Assembly (NCBI GenBank): GCA_017506865.1
Contig: JAFCMP010000537.1
Location: 310,001-374,000, forward strand
DNA: 64,000 nucleotides
DNA from: Tribonema minus
Taxonomy: Eukaryota > Sar > Xanthophyceae > Tribonematales > Tribonemataceae
Reading direction: 5' to 3'
Numbering within the stretch: the first letter of the stretch is position 1; every line of letters starts with the position of its first letter. This document shows, one piece after another, positions 21,832 through 34,000 of the stretch. The notes under the pieces were generated by a model, which worked only from the letters and a program-made list of their open reading frames with translations, had not been told where the DNA came from and did not search any database. Made by a program: the position numbers and the translations under genes.

Positions 21832-22871
21832 TCACTGTTTGCTAGACTTTGCATTGGGCTTCTCCTCCAGCTTCTGCTTCGCGTCTGTTGCCTCCTGGTC
21901 ACTGCCTGTGATCGCCTGCAGCCCCTCCTTCGCTTTCTTGACAAAAAAAGATAGAGTTGGTGACGATACCACAAATGCCGAGGCAGCACCAATGCCCAAC
22001 AGCATATTGAGCTGCATTTTGAGCGTGTCCATGTCATCGCTGACGCTTTTGCTGAATGTGTCAAACTTGTCAGACAGGGCGCTGATTGTCTTCTCCAGGT
22101 TGTCGAATTTGTGAGTCAGGTTCCCTGTCTGGACCATGGTGTACGCCACAAAACCCCCAATGGCTGCTCCGGCAACCAACGCCAGGATGATGTCCGTACG
22201 TTTGGAAGAGGGATCAAGCGTCTGCAATAATGCAAGCAAATGTATCATCAGCGCATCAGAAGGTGTCTGGCAGGCAACCGTGAACGCCGGTGGTCAGCAA
22301 AGAACAATCAGTGGCTGATGCCAACACAAAGATGCCCTGGCGTTTGGGCAAGTAATCGAGCATCTGCATCATAGCAAGCAAAACTTGTCCAAGCAGCTGC
22401 ACAAACTCGTTGTCTTACGGCAACCGTGGCCAGCACACAGATGACAACGCCGCAAGAGCAACCACACATGCAAATCACAACTTCAACGGAGAAACACGCT
22501 CTGCAAGACCCGATTCCGCAAGCTTGAGCAATGAAGGTTTCACATAATAAGTCATCAAGGTTATCGAGAAGCAGGTGTTGCTGTGGAGGGCAAACATGTG
22601 GACACTTTGCTGCCGAGGACATTTACAGCGCAGCACGATTCATAAGCATGTCAGTACGACGAATTTTCCAACTACGCACCTCGCCCATCTTCAGGCGCAG
22701 AGCCCTGTTGCGCCGCCGGCTTGTGTGGAGCGGACGAACCGAATGTGCCTGTGCCTTCACTCTTTCGCTGTTCGAAGTTGAACACGCGTTGCTGCTTCCA
22801 CCGGGCAGAAAAGCCATCCCGGGCTGCACCAGGCCGCAGGAGACCAGCGCTGCCGCCCACACCGCCCTCAT
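21832..22871 (-). CDS. Small plastid-targeted membrane protein with coiled coil (unidentified)
   Basis: Two exons, 22680-22871 and 21832-22221, join in phase to give 193 residues. Residues 1-20 are a signal peptide (MRAVWAAALVSCGLVQPGMA), followed by FLPGG and a basic, Ser-rich transit region to about residue 60: a bipartite plastid presequence with Ala-Phe junction. The mature part begins near LDPSSKRTD and has a hydrophobic segment ILALVAGAAIGGFVAYTMV (about 74-92). A heptad-like coiled-coil stretch (about 98-135) and a second apolar segment LLGIGAASAFVV follow, with a Lys/Glu tail ending KSSKQ. That layout suggests an envelope or thylakoid membrane anchor for a coiled-coil domain. I do not recognise the family. 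The ATG at 22871 precedes the signal core; the frame upstream has no better ATG. Confidence 0.75.
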
Positions 22872-25759
22872 GTACAGAAGTCTCACACAATGAGCATCAA
22901 TGCGAATAAACAAAGTTCAAGTTTGATTGATGTTCAACATCGGAAGACTTGTTCGCACACACAGCCACACACCACCATAGCTGCAGAGGCCTCGCAAAGC
23001 TGATGATGACCGTAGCCTTACACTCGTTACGCATACCATGCGTCAAGGATGCGTTGTTGAACAGCATTTCCAGGGCTTGTGCTGGGAGGTCACGACTGCA
23101 GCTGACTGAATGGGCAAGTGAGCACAACTAACTGACTAGTGCGTGCAGCTGTTAAGGAAATGAGATGTTCCTACCCTTTGAATGCTTTGTCTAGCGCAGG
23201 AACGTGCGCAGCAACTCTGCGCAGCTCACACACCGCGGCGAAAACAGCATTATAACCTCAGCGTGTAACTGAATCGATACAACGATTATTATAACGTATA
23301 TCTTATAATTAACGTATAATATACGTTATACGCACTTGACAACCCTACCGCCAATACCAGAGGCTTACAGGAATGAAGTGCGGCAGCACCTTCAATCCCA
23401 TGGTCAGGAAGAAGGTGCGTCATGCGGTACACGTTGTTGAACTTGAACGAGAATGATGGCGAGCAGCGTGCTCTTGACAGATTGCAGGGCGGGGTGCACC
23501 CTATAGGTACTGCTGTTTCTCAAGAAGTGTTGGTTGTTCAGAGGTGATCATGTCCAGGGTCATCGAGGCGGTATAGTAACGGGCCTGAATGGCCAGCATT
23601 GATGTAGAGTGTGCCCTTGCTTTTGATAAAACGACATGTGCGGGGTGTACCCGATTGTAGCCGCTATAACCATTTACATGGCATATCTTGAGAAGTACTT
23701 CTGAAGTATTATTCATCCAAAGCGCGCAGACAACGGAGAACTTACTTCACGCACAGCGCAAAGCCTGCGCACTGCGGCGCAGTGCGCACAACGCAGCATT
23801 CTGGAGTTCAACGAGCAAACGCAGCAGACATCACTGCCGTACTGGAAGCATTGCTACGGACTTCGCTGACGTATGCGAATGCAGATGCCTGTATGCATTC
23901 TGCAACACCCTGGTAATGCACGTCAGGCCCCAACATAACATAGGCAATAGAGTAGTTCCGTAGTTCTCTGGATTCCCCACTGCATGTCTAGTTCGAAAAC
24001 GTTTTGGGTGCATTTGCGTCATGACCGCCATTGACCATTTTTAAAGATTATCGCACGCACCTTTGTGTGTCCTTGACCAATTCGCAAAAGCATCCTCATA
24101 ATTGTATGATCCCTGCCCTTTTCCCCATCTGTCTCATGTATGCGCAGGGCAATGGCAAGGGCAGGGGGGACCCAACGAGGGGGGCAGCCGCCCCGGCAAA
24201 TCGAAGCGGCAAAAGGCGCGCCGCAAGAAGTAGGGTTAGGACTAGGGTTTGGGTCACTACCGCACTCAACAGCGGTGTCGTGAGGGCTTTGTGCTCTTTG
24301 CTAGCTCGTGCAGCAGCTCCTGCTTCGTGTGGGCTTTCACCTCCGCCATTGGCAGCTGCGATGCGCAGCAGAATAAACTGGAGTTTGCTCGTGCCATCTG
24401 CGGCGACCTTCAGCACAGGCGCGATCAGTACGGTGTATGGCTGCGTTGAGTGGGCAAGTGGTTCGGCGCATTGCGTATGCAGCAGCCTTGACAATGGCGT
24501 GTCGATGTGTTGGGGTGCTCCCGTAGACGCTCCAACTTGAAGATGCTGACTCAGGACCCCAAGTGTGGGGGAGTGAAGAAAATTAATGCATAGCCACATG
24601 ACGCCATCTGCAGCATGTACGCATTGTTGTGTAATGTGAGTCACGCTTGGTGTTCTTTGACATGTATGACTGCTTCTCACTTCCAGGCACATCAAAGCTC
24701 CGTGAACTCTGGCTGTTGATGTCCATGTGAATGTCAGAATTGCATTGCATCGAAACACCGATTGCTATGGCGGAAGGCATTTCGACAGAATTGGCACGTC
24801 ATTATGGAATTGGCACGTCATTATTTGAGGTGTACCTCCTTTCCTGCTGTGTTGGCTGCAAGAGGAACACATGGTAGACTACTGGTGCAGGCATTAGTGC
24901 GTCAGGTGGCAGGTGTGCACAGACCAAGTGTCACGATTGAGAAGTGCCATTGCGGTCTTCTTTTGCCCAAGGTGTCTCCATGAAGTAGATCTACTCATAC
25001 AGCGTGACACAATAGGTGTATGCTTTCTGACAATAATGAGCACCCAGCACCAACCGTAGTCCACGCAACTTCAACTTCTAGTGCATAATACATACCCACT
25101 GGTATACATACCCCCCCCCCCAAAAGCTCGAAATCTTGCGGTGCTCATTGTCATCTCGCTTGAAGGGGAGCGAGCCCTCAGGTTCTTCTAAGGCGAAGGC
25201 GGCGATGTGATTTCCTGGTTTGCCTGGTCATTGTGCCATTGCCATCGTCGGAGGTGAGCGAACAGAAAGGTTTTGAACTTTCAGTAGCTTCGGTGCGCCA
25301 GCCATTGTCTGCAGCTGTGTAACATCTTAAAAAGCAAGCCGACAAGGCAGCTCATTGCCGCGCAAGACTTCCTTGGGACCGTACTGGACCACTCTTGTGG
25401 CTCATGCAGTAGGCTTGGAGCTTCTTGCTCTGACAAATTGCTTCGTGTTGAGTTACTCATCTGGTCTATGGCGTTCACGTCTTCATAGCTCTCAGAGGTT
25501 CACCGCTTGTTTGACTCAAGATCTTGCATCCTGTTGACCCAAATGCTCACATCCTGCTGAAGCGTTCCTCTGCTTCACTTGCACTTCGCGCTTTACAGCT
25601 CGTCTCTAACCTCGATGCTTGCACCCATCGCAGGCCATGCAGTGCATGCCAGTATACAAGACACTCAGCGTTGGTCGAGGCCAGTCACTTCACCAGCCAG
25701 CAAGGTGAGCGTGCGGAAATGTCCCACTGCCATCAGGATGTGAATGGCCTAGCTTGCAG
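22872..25759. other. Spacer holding the EBP2 3'-end duplicate
   Basis: No intact gene recognised. It contains an AT-rich palindromic stretch near 23290-23335 (repeated ACGTATA) and the EBP2-derived duplicate (23365-24965). From 25000 to 25759 I see only short frames without motifs; a possible small exon (25634-25704, CAG acceptor and GTGAGC donor) precedes the putative exon at 25760. Confidence 0.4.
23365..24965 (+). pseudogene. Decayed partial duplicate of EBP2 (exon 6 end, exon 7, 3' flank)
   Basis: A copy of 18085-20370. The exon 6 remnant lies at 23383-23414 (CAGCACCTTCAATCCCATGG, ending GAAGAAG/GTGCGT). The exon 7 remnant at 24148-24233 is one base shorter than the real exon, which shifts the frame, and its tail still ends in TAGGGTTAGG. 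No other EBP2 exons are present, so it cannot be a working gene. Divergence is visible but modest, and the MITE of the source copy is missing, so the duplication either predates that insertion or lost it. Confidence 0.85.
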
Positions 25760-26029
25760 CCTCTCCCTGAGACCCAAAGGACATCTAGAGTGTTTGAACA
25801 GGAATGCTTTTGCATCGAAGGGGCTTCCACCAAGCGCGCTCTTTACAGCCGCGAACTCGTACATGCTGAAGCCTACTTTTCCCAAATGTACGTTTGTAGG
25901 CACCGCTGCCCCGTCTACGCCATGACCGATGATGGATTCCCGCTCGCACGCCCGCGCTTGGCCGTGCCGGCCTCAGTTTTTGAGACTGGCACAAGCGCCT
26001 TTGCGGTTGGCCCGCGTCACTTCCGGTGA
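25760..26029 (+). CDS. Possible terminal exon of an unidentified plus-strand gene
   Basis: After a CTTGCAG acceptor a 90-codon frame (89 residues) runs to TGA at 26027-26029. It includes QECFCIEGASTKRALYSREL, MYVCRHRCPVYAMTDDGFPL and PRLAVPASVFETGTSAFAVG. Third-position GC rises towards the end in a coding-like way. Several Cys residues are spaced as in small metal-binding modules, but I recognise no family. Upstream exons are not resolved. It is convergent with the putative minus-strand exon whose stop lies 34 bp away. Confidence 0.32.
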   Translation, partial: PLPETQRTSRVFEQECFCIEGASTKRALYSRELVHAEAYFSQMYVCRHRCPVYAMTDDGFPLARPRLAVPASVFETGTSAFAVGPRHFR

Positions 26030-26063
26030 CAACACCCCCTATGACCCCCACCCCACTCCCCCT

Positions 26064-26402
26064 CTACCCTACCCCAACCCTGCAACAAAACCCCCCTATT
26101 GTCTGACGCGCTGGTGTAACGCGCGCTGCTGCCGCCGGCGCACTTGGAGGTGGGGTCAGGGTCTCGGTCAGGCTGTCAAAAGCCCGCCTTTTCCCGAGGA
26201 AATTTCCATGTGGCGACGCATCTGCCGACAGCTGCAGCGGCGGCCCTGCCAGGTCACCCGCTAACCCTCTCTTGAGGGTTTGGGTGACTCTCGCTGCAGC
26301 TCGAGGATCGTTGCCGTTACGGAAAGTTCTGGGCCCGTTCTTTGTGCCTGGCGGCGGCGCGTGCGACCGGCGCATGACGGCGTGCTTCTCATTCGTGAGT
26401 TG
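26064..26402 (-). CDS. Possible terminal exon of an unidentified minus-strand gene
   Basis: A CAG acceptor at 26403-26405, preceded by about 70 nt of almost pure C/T on the minus strand, opens 112 codons ending in TAG at 26064. The product is basic and Pro/Ala-rich (KHAVMRRSHAPPPGTKNGPR, then GNFLGKRRAFDSLTETLTPP). Its acceptor architecture closely resembles that of VPS13 exon 51074-51166. No family is recognised, and upstream exons would lie between 26.5 and 31 kb. Confidence 0.33.
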   Translation of the reverse strand, partial: QLTNEKHAVMRRSHAPPPGTKNGPRTFRNGNDPRAAARVTQTLKRGLAGDLAGPPLQLSADASPHGNFLGKRRAFDSLTETLTPPPSAPAAAARVTPARQTIGGFCCRVGVG

Positions 26403-26475
26403 CTGGGGGGGTTGTTGCGGGGGAAGGTGGGAAGGGGGGGGTCGGGAAGGGGGTTTAGGGGGGTGGGGCCTTGCG
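26403..26475 (+). repeat. G-rich tract (quadruplex-prone), minus-strand polypyrimidine
   Basis: At least seven G-runs of 3-8 residues in about 70 bp. On the minus strand this is a C-rich pyrimidine tract abutting a CAG acceptor. Confidence 0.7.
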
Positions 26476-28091
26476 TGCGACGGGATGACAACAATGTACT
26501 GAGTCAGAAAGCGGACGACAATAGTTAATCCATTCTCTGAGGTCATGAGATGGGGCAGCGGTGCATCAATTTAGGCTTCGTTGTTGTTGGCATAAAGTGT
26601 CATAGACGTACGCGCATGTATGGAGCGACTAGTTAGGGTTGGGGTTAGGTCCGGGGGCGATGCAGCATTGAAAAGGACACCTCGTAATGCGCCAAGTATG
26701 TCGTCATTGAACAAAGTGCATGTCCATGAGCACTGCTGCAGTGCTAACTTGTGTGATTCTGTCACTTTTCATCATCATTGGCTACTCTGCATCACCAACT
26801 GTGCAATCCGAGCATTGCAGCATGCTTTGTCAAGAATGAGGGCAACGCTTCTGTCGCAGCTTGCACAAGACAAAAACAAGCTCATGTTTGCCTCTTGATG
26901 TAGCACTGAAGCCGGCGGATCTTCCTGCATGTGCCGCCTCTCTCATCTACCCTTGTGCCAGGAACAGGCGACGACCAGCAGCCACCAATGATCTACTGCG
27001 CCCATGAGGTGAGCCAATGGCCTCGAGTCAAAGTTCAAGGGTGAAGTTGCAGTCCAGGAGCTGTGGTATCATCGCTGCTGTTTTAACTTCAATACAAAAC
27101 TTGGATCGAATCTAAGGCTGAGCAAGTTGCGCAGACTGAGCTTTGGGCATTCAATATAACACTTGTGCATCTGAAACGCGGAAATGTGTTCACGTTGCAC
27201 TTCAGTTGATCATGACGTCTAGCGCAATGGCCTGGCGTAACCCACTTCACAGGAAGCCCCGTGCTCTTTCGTCTTCGTTACTTCACCACCACAGGGGGCT
27301 GAACTCAGTCTCAGCCCAGCGCAGTGATTTCGAGTTGGATTGTGTAGCAGCGGCGCGCAGCACACGTCGAAGCCGGCGGCGCCTTTTTTTGAAAACAAGG
27401 ACCATGAGTCCTGTCAGACATCCTAAAACCCTGCTGTTTGTCACTCCATTACTTTTATAAGTGTAAAAGAATTTGGTCTTCTGCCGACTGCAGTTATGGC
27501 GAGCATGCAAGTGTCTATCCGGGACGCACTGCTTAGCAGCAGCGTGCAGCACACGTCGAAGCCGGCGGCTAGGGTTAACCCTAACCCTTAACCCTCTCCT
27601 GAAACCAGCCATCAGCCAACAGCAGTCCTGTTGAGCACTACAACTGTCCTTGCAAGTCGGATTGCGTAGCAGATACAACTATCCTGATTTAAGTCGCACT
27701 GCGCAGCAGCAGCGTGTAGCACATGTCGAAGCCGGCGGCGCCCTTTTCTTCTCTGACTCCTGCCGGTCAAATCATGTGCAAAACTTAACCCTACACCTAG
27801 GGCTCTCCCTGCCCTCTCACCGACTGCCCCCGTGGCGTGTGTGCGCGAGGCAAAAAGCTTTTGCAAATGCGCGTTGCGGTGGGTTGCTGGTGGGGGGGGT
27901 CACAGGGGGAGCAACTTCACCATTGAAGTTAGGCTTGGGGGGCGCCATTGGGTGAGGCGGCTATCGCAATACGCTTGGTCGTAGCCCGCCTCAATAATGG
28001 CGCCCACATCACTTCTGTTCTGAATTCTTTCAGCTTTTTTTTAAAACATGAATTATTTATAAACATCTTGGGTTAGGTTGGAGAGCCGGAC
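26476..28091. other. Unresolved interval with a three-copy motif
   Basis: No complete gene found. A possible small plus-strand exon (26963-27008, CCAG acceptor and GTGAGC donor, reading TGDDQQPPMIYCAHE) stands alone. A motif recurs at 27340-27395, 27525-27570 and 27690-27745. Confidence 0.4.
27340..27745 (+). repeat. Three copies of a CACGTCGAAGCCGGCGGC-type motif
   Basis: GCAGCAGCGTGCAGCACACG followed by TCGAAGCCGGCGGC (minor variants) occurs three times, about 165-185 bp apart. By analogy with the exon-edge copies elsewhere in this window it may mark a nearby exon boundary I could not identify. The second copy runs into a CCCTAACCC tract. Confidence 0.7.
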
Positions 28092-28105
28092 AAGTACATA
28101 GCTTG

Positions 28106-29019
28106 TGGTGGTGTCTCGGAAGCCCTGGCTGGCGTGCGGAGGAGGGACAGGGAGCGGCTTGGCGTGCTTGGAGAGCAAGCGGAGTCGGCTGCACGCCACG
28201 GCACCAACCACAAGTTACTAGCAGCGGTAAATGGCAATATCTTGTCAGGCTTGCAGCCTGCGGTGAGCCGTGACCTCGCTCATCAAGGAGGCGATGCTTT
28301 ACTTAGTTATATAGCCTTTCTCTCTAGCGTCAGCGCCTGGCGCCCAGTGACTCCCTCTGCTTATCTCTATGATATCGGGGTTCACGTAGATAGCCACAAT
28401 CTCCAGTTCAGGGCCCATCATGGTGACCTTGGCCTGCATGAAAACTTTGAGATGGAGTCTGCGTGGAGCTGGGTGGCCCTTAGAAGGGTCTGTCTGTGGG
28501 GGGAGAGTCTTGCAGCTTTGTTTGGTATCCCTGCTAGTGTGTGGGGGACAGTCGCTTGCGGATGCTTTGTTGGGGGTGATATGGGAGGCCCGGTGAACCA
28601 CCGTCCCGCTCATCAAGGAGGCGATGCTTTGCTTAGTTATATAGCCTTTCTTTCTAGCGTCAGCGCCTGGCGCCCAGTGACTCCCTCTGCTTATCTTTAT
28701 GATATCGGGGTTCACGTAGATAGCCACAATCTCCAGTTCAGGGCCCATTATGGTGACCTTGGCCTGCATGAAAACTTTGAGATGGAGTCTGCGTGGAGCT
28801 GGGTGGCCCTAAGACGGGTCTGTCTGTGGGGGGAGAGTCTTGCAGCTTTGTTTGGTATCCCTGCTAGTATGTGGGGGACAGTCGCTTGCGGGTGCTTTGT
28901 TGGGGGTGATGTGGGGGGCGGGGTGTGGCGTGCAAGCTTTGCATGCTACATCCAAGAGTGAGAACAAGGCGACACACCTACAACATGGCATTTCCACAGC
29001 CACAAGTGGAATATAATAA
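28106..29019 (+). mobile_element. Retroposon-like repeat with 14-bp target duplications
   Basis: Flanked by AAGTACATAGCTTG at 28092-28105 and again at 29020-29033. The right end is GGAATATAATAA(A), like a 3' end with a polyadenylation signal, so the plus orientation is likely. A second copy (48128-48524) shares this right end but is shorter at the left, the pattern of 5'-truncated LINE/SINE-type insertions. A 330-bp segment is tandemly duplicated inside it (28278-28607 and 28608-28937) and the plus frame stays open for about 276 codons. The minus frame contains ELEIVAIYVNPD, faintly like a LINE endonuclease, so family and orientation remain open. Confidence 0.65.
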
Positions 29020-29033
29020 AAGTACATAGCTTG

Positions 29034-31036
29034 AAGTACATGCATCAGAACACGACCGACAATGGTGCTAGCTGCTGTTCAATGACGTTTTGCAAAACCC
29101 TGTTGGCTTTTGGGCAGCAATATCTATGAATTGTAAATCAACTCTGCCCAACCCACGGTGTTTGCCCGCCATTGCGCACCCGGCTCTGCCTGGAGCTTCG
29201 TGGAAGCATATTCTTTGTGCTGGCATGTGATTGACGGATTGTGCCATTTCGCTGATCATTTTGTGCATACATGCCGCGTGCATTGTATGCAGGCTCGACA
29301 CAACTGGCGCGTGCGCAGCAGCACCTGCATTGGCCGTGATATGATATGACGCACGGCCCGTGTGCAGTCCGAACAGCACACGCGTTGCTCTAGTGCGAGC
29401 AAGCCGCATTCTTCTGCTACATCAGGGGGCAACTGGCGACCTGAAGCGCGATTGGCATTAGCATGACAGTGCACAGTGGCACCACCACCGTGCCAGAGGC
29501 GAAGTGCCTTAAGTCACAGTTTAGGAGGGCATTGCTGGTAGCCAAGAAGAGAGTTGAAAGCTCCATGCAACGTTCATCTGAGGTGGCACGTCACTACTTG
29601 CCGAATGCCAACCTCAACATGCGCTGAGCTCTGCTTCATGTGATCCTTTCCTGGGACACAATGCAGATTGTGCAGCGATATGCCGGCTGTCTTGTTGGAC
29701 TTGAGGGGGTGAAAGTGGGCTGTAGCCGCCATGTACGTCAGCCACGAAAAATGGTCAGGAGTTCATTTACACATGCCTTGAAGTTTGTGCATCTTACTTT
29801 TCTTTGTTGCCCTGTGATATTCGATCAACCGCATGGGGCTTCGCATGGCACCCATGCCCACTTTTGCTAGCGTCTGCCTTTACCTGCAAGCGAAGCAGTG
29901 CAATGCAGTGCCTTGCGCGCACAGGCAGGTGTGGCAGCCTGGTCATGACGACTCAAGCATGCCTTGCAGCAAGAGCTTTGCCCTGCCAAAGCCCACATTG
30001 CAATGCCGTCACCGCACGAGCACGCGTTTTTCCCCAAATAAGTTCTTGCCCCATGTGCTACTGCAGCAGTCTGGGGGTCTGGGCATTCTACTTCATCCTT
30101 TGAGGTGCACCACGCTGTGCAGGGCGTAGGCCCCGAGTTGGCATGAGTGCAAATGCTACCATGACAACAGCCTGTTATAGTAGAGAGTCTGCATGCGTGC
30201 TTAGTCCAACTTTGTTGATGGTGGAGTATGGTCGCAGGACGAGCGTGCCTCATTCCGTTGGTGCATCCCATGGGATTGTCTTGTGGTTTTTCAGACCGGT
30301 GTGCACCATGTCATTATTTTTTAGTTATGGCTAAAAATTTGATGGGTGATGTACACCTGGCTCCATGCAGCAATGACGCGCGTGCACCTTGCTCACTTGT
30401 GGACGCAAGCTAAGCGGTGGTTGTATGCAGCGCTCTAGCACACATGGCAAAGCAATTTGAAGTGCGTTGGCAAGCTCTGGGGATCCATCTTGTGCTCGTG
30501 CCGCCCTGAATGGGGTTGACAATAGGTCCTCTTGGGGGACAGTGGCAGGGCTACCCTTGGCGCACACATATACTTCAAAGTATTAAGTCGTGCAATTCAA
30601 TGAGTAACCCTAAGTATCATGCATTTGTGGCTGTTGAAACCAGAAAACAGGTGCACCTACTTGGCGAGACCACTGCACTGCAATCTTTGGGAGCTAGAGC
30701 AATGGCTGCACGCTAGAGTTCAGAAGCTGGTTACACTTGCAGTCGTACGCAAGATTGGCTATGGCAGTGCTCATCTGTGGTGGTTGGCCTAGTTTACCTC
30801 GACATACACAGAGCGAAGCAGGCACACATGCCATATTGGTGCTCCCATGTCAGGAGTGAGCATGTCGCCATATGCCATGCAGCAGCGTAAAGTACCAACG
30901 CAGCAATCTCAGGCAAACACAGGCACACTGATGCTCATCAATCAGTAAATGTGTTCATTAACTCTCATCATGACGAGTTGGCGTGTGGCTCCCCGCTTTT
31001 CTTTGTAACGTGCTTAACCAAATTCAACTTCAACGT
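29034..31036. other. Spacer downstream of chlM, nothing recognised
   Basis: Short frames on both strands, none with motifs. The chlM 3' untranslated region must lie in its right end. Confidence 0.4.
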
Positions 31037-34000
31037 CTATGCCCGTGTCGCCTCCAGAAGGCGGGAGAAGTAGAAGTTGGTGCCAGTGAACTGAGGCAAC
31101 AGCAAAACGCACACACAAAGGAACATGTACGCTAGTCAGGTACGGTCAGCGTTATGGGGTATGCTGGAATGATGCAAGAAAATGCCAAGAGAGCAGGGCA
31201 ACTGGACAGCAGGATGCACTAACGAACACAAACTCTGGTCAGGTCACCACCACATGGGGTATGCTCAGGGCTAGCGTCTAAACTAAACTCTTGCGCCAAA
31301 CACGTTGCGCCAGCGTGTTGCGCCAGTTGCGCCAGCTGCCCCGGCAAGTGACTCGTGGCGCAACTGGCGATACTCGCACATTTACTCACGAGTACTGCTC
31401 ATTACTCGCGAGTTTACTCGCGAGTCTTGCCTAGGGTTAGTGCTTTAACTAGGGTTAGTCATGCCCGCAACCCTAACCCTAGCCCTTATGTAAGCTCTAT
31501 AGGCCTTAATAGTGACTGTAGAAGCACCAGAAGCCTTAATAAGAGTTGCGCCAGTTGGGCCATGGCTAAACTAGTTTAGCCAGGGCTCAAAACCCTAAGT
31601 CAGTTGCGCCAAGGCCGTCTGAGTTTAGACGCCAGCCCTCGGTATGCTGAGGTGCTAGACGACTAAGCAGTAGAGTAGGGCAACTGGACAAAGCCAAGGT
31701 GCCGTCATAGGCACTTTTCTCGAGCACATTGTGAACATCAGGTAGATGCTGCTGCGACCATGCTGAAAACGCTGACAAAGCGAGGCTGTGATTGGGCACG
31801 CAACAAATTAAGGGCAGCAGCACAGTCGTTAACCCATTGCAAGTTGTAGTTACAGCTGATGTTCAAAATGTTGCAAGCAGTCGTGATACCGCCATTGACC
31901 TCCATGCGTGACACTTTTCCCTTCTAGTGCGCACAAGGACCCCCTCATATGCATCCAATGATCCGCCTTGCATGATCGCTCCAGCCTTGCTGGCACCGTG
32001 TTCACTAATCCAGCACCGCTGTAATCTGTGCACTTTGCAATCAAACGGGCTGGCCTAGGGAGCCACAGACGGCGTGCTCATTCCCTCTTTGTGCTCACAG
32101 CGCCGCTCAATATGCAGCCGCCATCAAACTGCAGCATGGCTCAGAAGAGCCCCTCAACAACATGTGCGCCTTCAGATGCAACAGCTCCAGCAGCAGCCCT
32201 GCTGTCAGCATGTCACATCACCCTGTGTCTACACTGTTAGCGTGCACATGCTCTGTCAGCCTGCACACACTTGCAGCAGTAGCCCTGCGGATATCCACTT
32301 GCACTCACTTGCAGCAGTCGCCCTGCTGCTGTCATGTGCACAGCCCGTCTCTATGCTCTTTGTGCGCACGCAGCTATCGACCTGCGACTTGATTGCAACA
32401 ACAGCGCTCACCTTGCGCAGCACGGTTCAGCAAAAGCAGCAGCGCTCGCTCTGTGTGCGCTGCACCTCAAACTTGCACTTTTAAAATTGCAACAACAGCG
32501 CTCAGCAAGCACAGCGCGGCTCAGCAAAAGCAGCAGCGCTCACCTGTGTGCGCTGCACCTCGAAGCCGGCCGATTTGAGCGCTGCGATGACTGCCTCCTC
32601 CTTGTGCAGGTAGGCGCGGGTGGTCTTGGAAGGGCCAGGGAAGAGGCCGCCAAACTTCAACATGAGAAGATGGGGCAAGGGTATGTATGTAAGTCCAAGA
32701 AGTTTCAATGATAATCGATGATCACTTCTATATGACATCACTAAATGGCTTCTCTCCCCTCACAATGTCCTCATCCATCTGTGCAAGTGCGCCATAGATC
32801 GGCCGCCTGTGTAATTCGCAAGTCAATGTGTGCGTGGTGACCAATGTGCTGATACCATCAGGTGCTGTCGCCGATTCATTCAGATGGTCACAGGCCAGTG
32901 GCGCTTGAGCTGGCCAGGACTTGAAGTGCACCACTTCAAGTGGTGCACTTGAACCAAAAGTTGAGGTCTGCTTCACGCTTCCGTGTTTTCTTTTTAGGAA
33001 TCTCCGGCAACTAGTCTGCCAAGAGGCACTGGCCAGCTCCCCCGCTCCCCGACACCTGCTGTGACTATGAAAGCATCAGCCGCTGTTGTGATACAAGAGC
33101 AGTCTAGCAAATGCCCCGCCCACGTTCGTACGGTATGTATCGTCCTGGAGGGCAGTGCACAGCACACGAAGCATGTTTGAAAACAGAACTGCGCAACATG
33201 GGTTCTCATGACAGGCCCAGGCACTACAGTGCTTATGGTGTCATGAACACGAGGACTTCAATACGGTGTACGGTGTTGATCGACACTCGACGCTCGACCT
33301 GTTAATCACTACAATCAGGGTGTCGTGGAATATTATAAAAGTAACAACTTCAATGTGCGACGCTCCATCTTCAACACTCACCGCCTTGAGCGCAGTGTAG
33401 TACCACGTGTCTGGCGCGAAGGAGATGATCACGCGGTTGGTGGCCATGCTGCACAGCTTGGAGACCATCTCTGTCATCTGCACAGTGCTCAGCAACAGGC
33501 AAAGTAAATACAACCATGGTCAGCAATACTGTCGCACTGAGAGGCTTGAAAATGCTCTGCCGAACACTACAACAGGATGCCAGTACTTGAAGTGGGTGAT
33601 CACATTCATGATCGTGAAGTTGAACAGCTTGAATACCATCTCTGTCATCTGCACAGTGCTCGGCAACAGGCACATCAAGCACATAAAGCCACAGGGTTAG
33701 GGTTAGGATTAGGGTTAGGGTAAGGCACCAGCACTGTCGCACAGAGGCAACACTCATCAACAGGCACAGGAAATAAGATCATACTAGTCAGCGATACTGT
33801 CGCACAGGTAAGTGAGAGGCGTGAAAACACACTGCTGAACAGTAAGACAGTGTGCCAGTGTTTGAAGTGGGTGATCATAATCATGATGCATGAAGATGAA
33901 CAGCTTATAGACCATCTCTGTCATCTGCTCAGTGCTCAGCAACAGGCACATGAAGCGAACAACACCATACTAGCTGTGCTACTGTTGCACAGAGGCAACT

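Noticed and set aside
24148-24233. Alternative last exon of EBP2
   Set aside because: Its acceptor and stop look intact, but it is one base shorter, which destroys the SRPGKSTRQ frame, and it sits in a segmental duplicate beyond the true stop.
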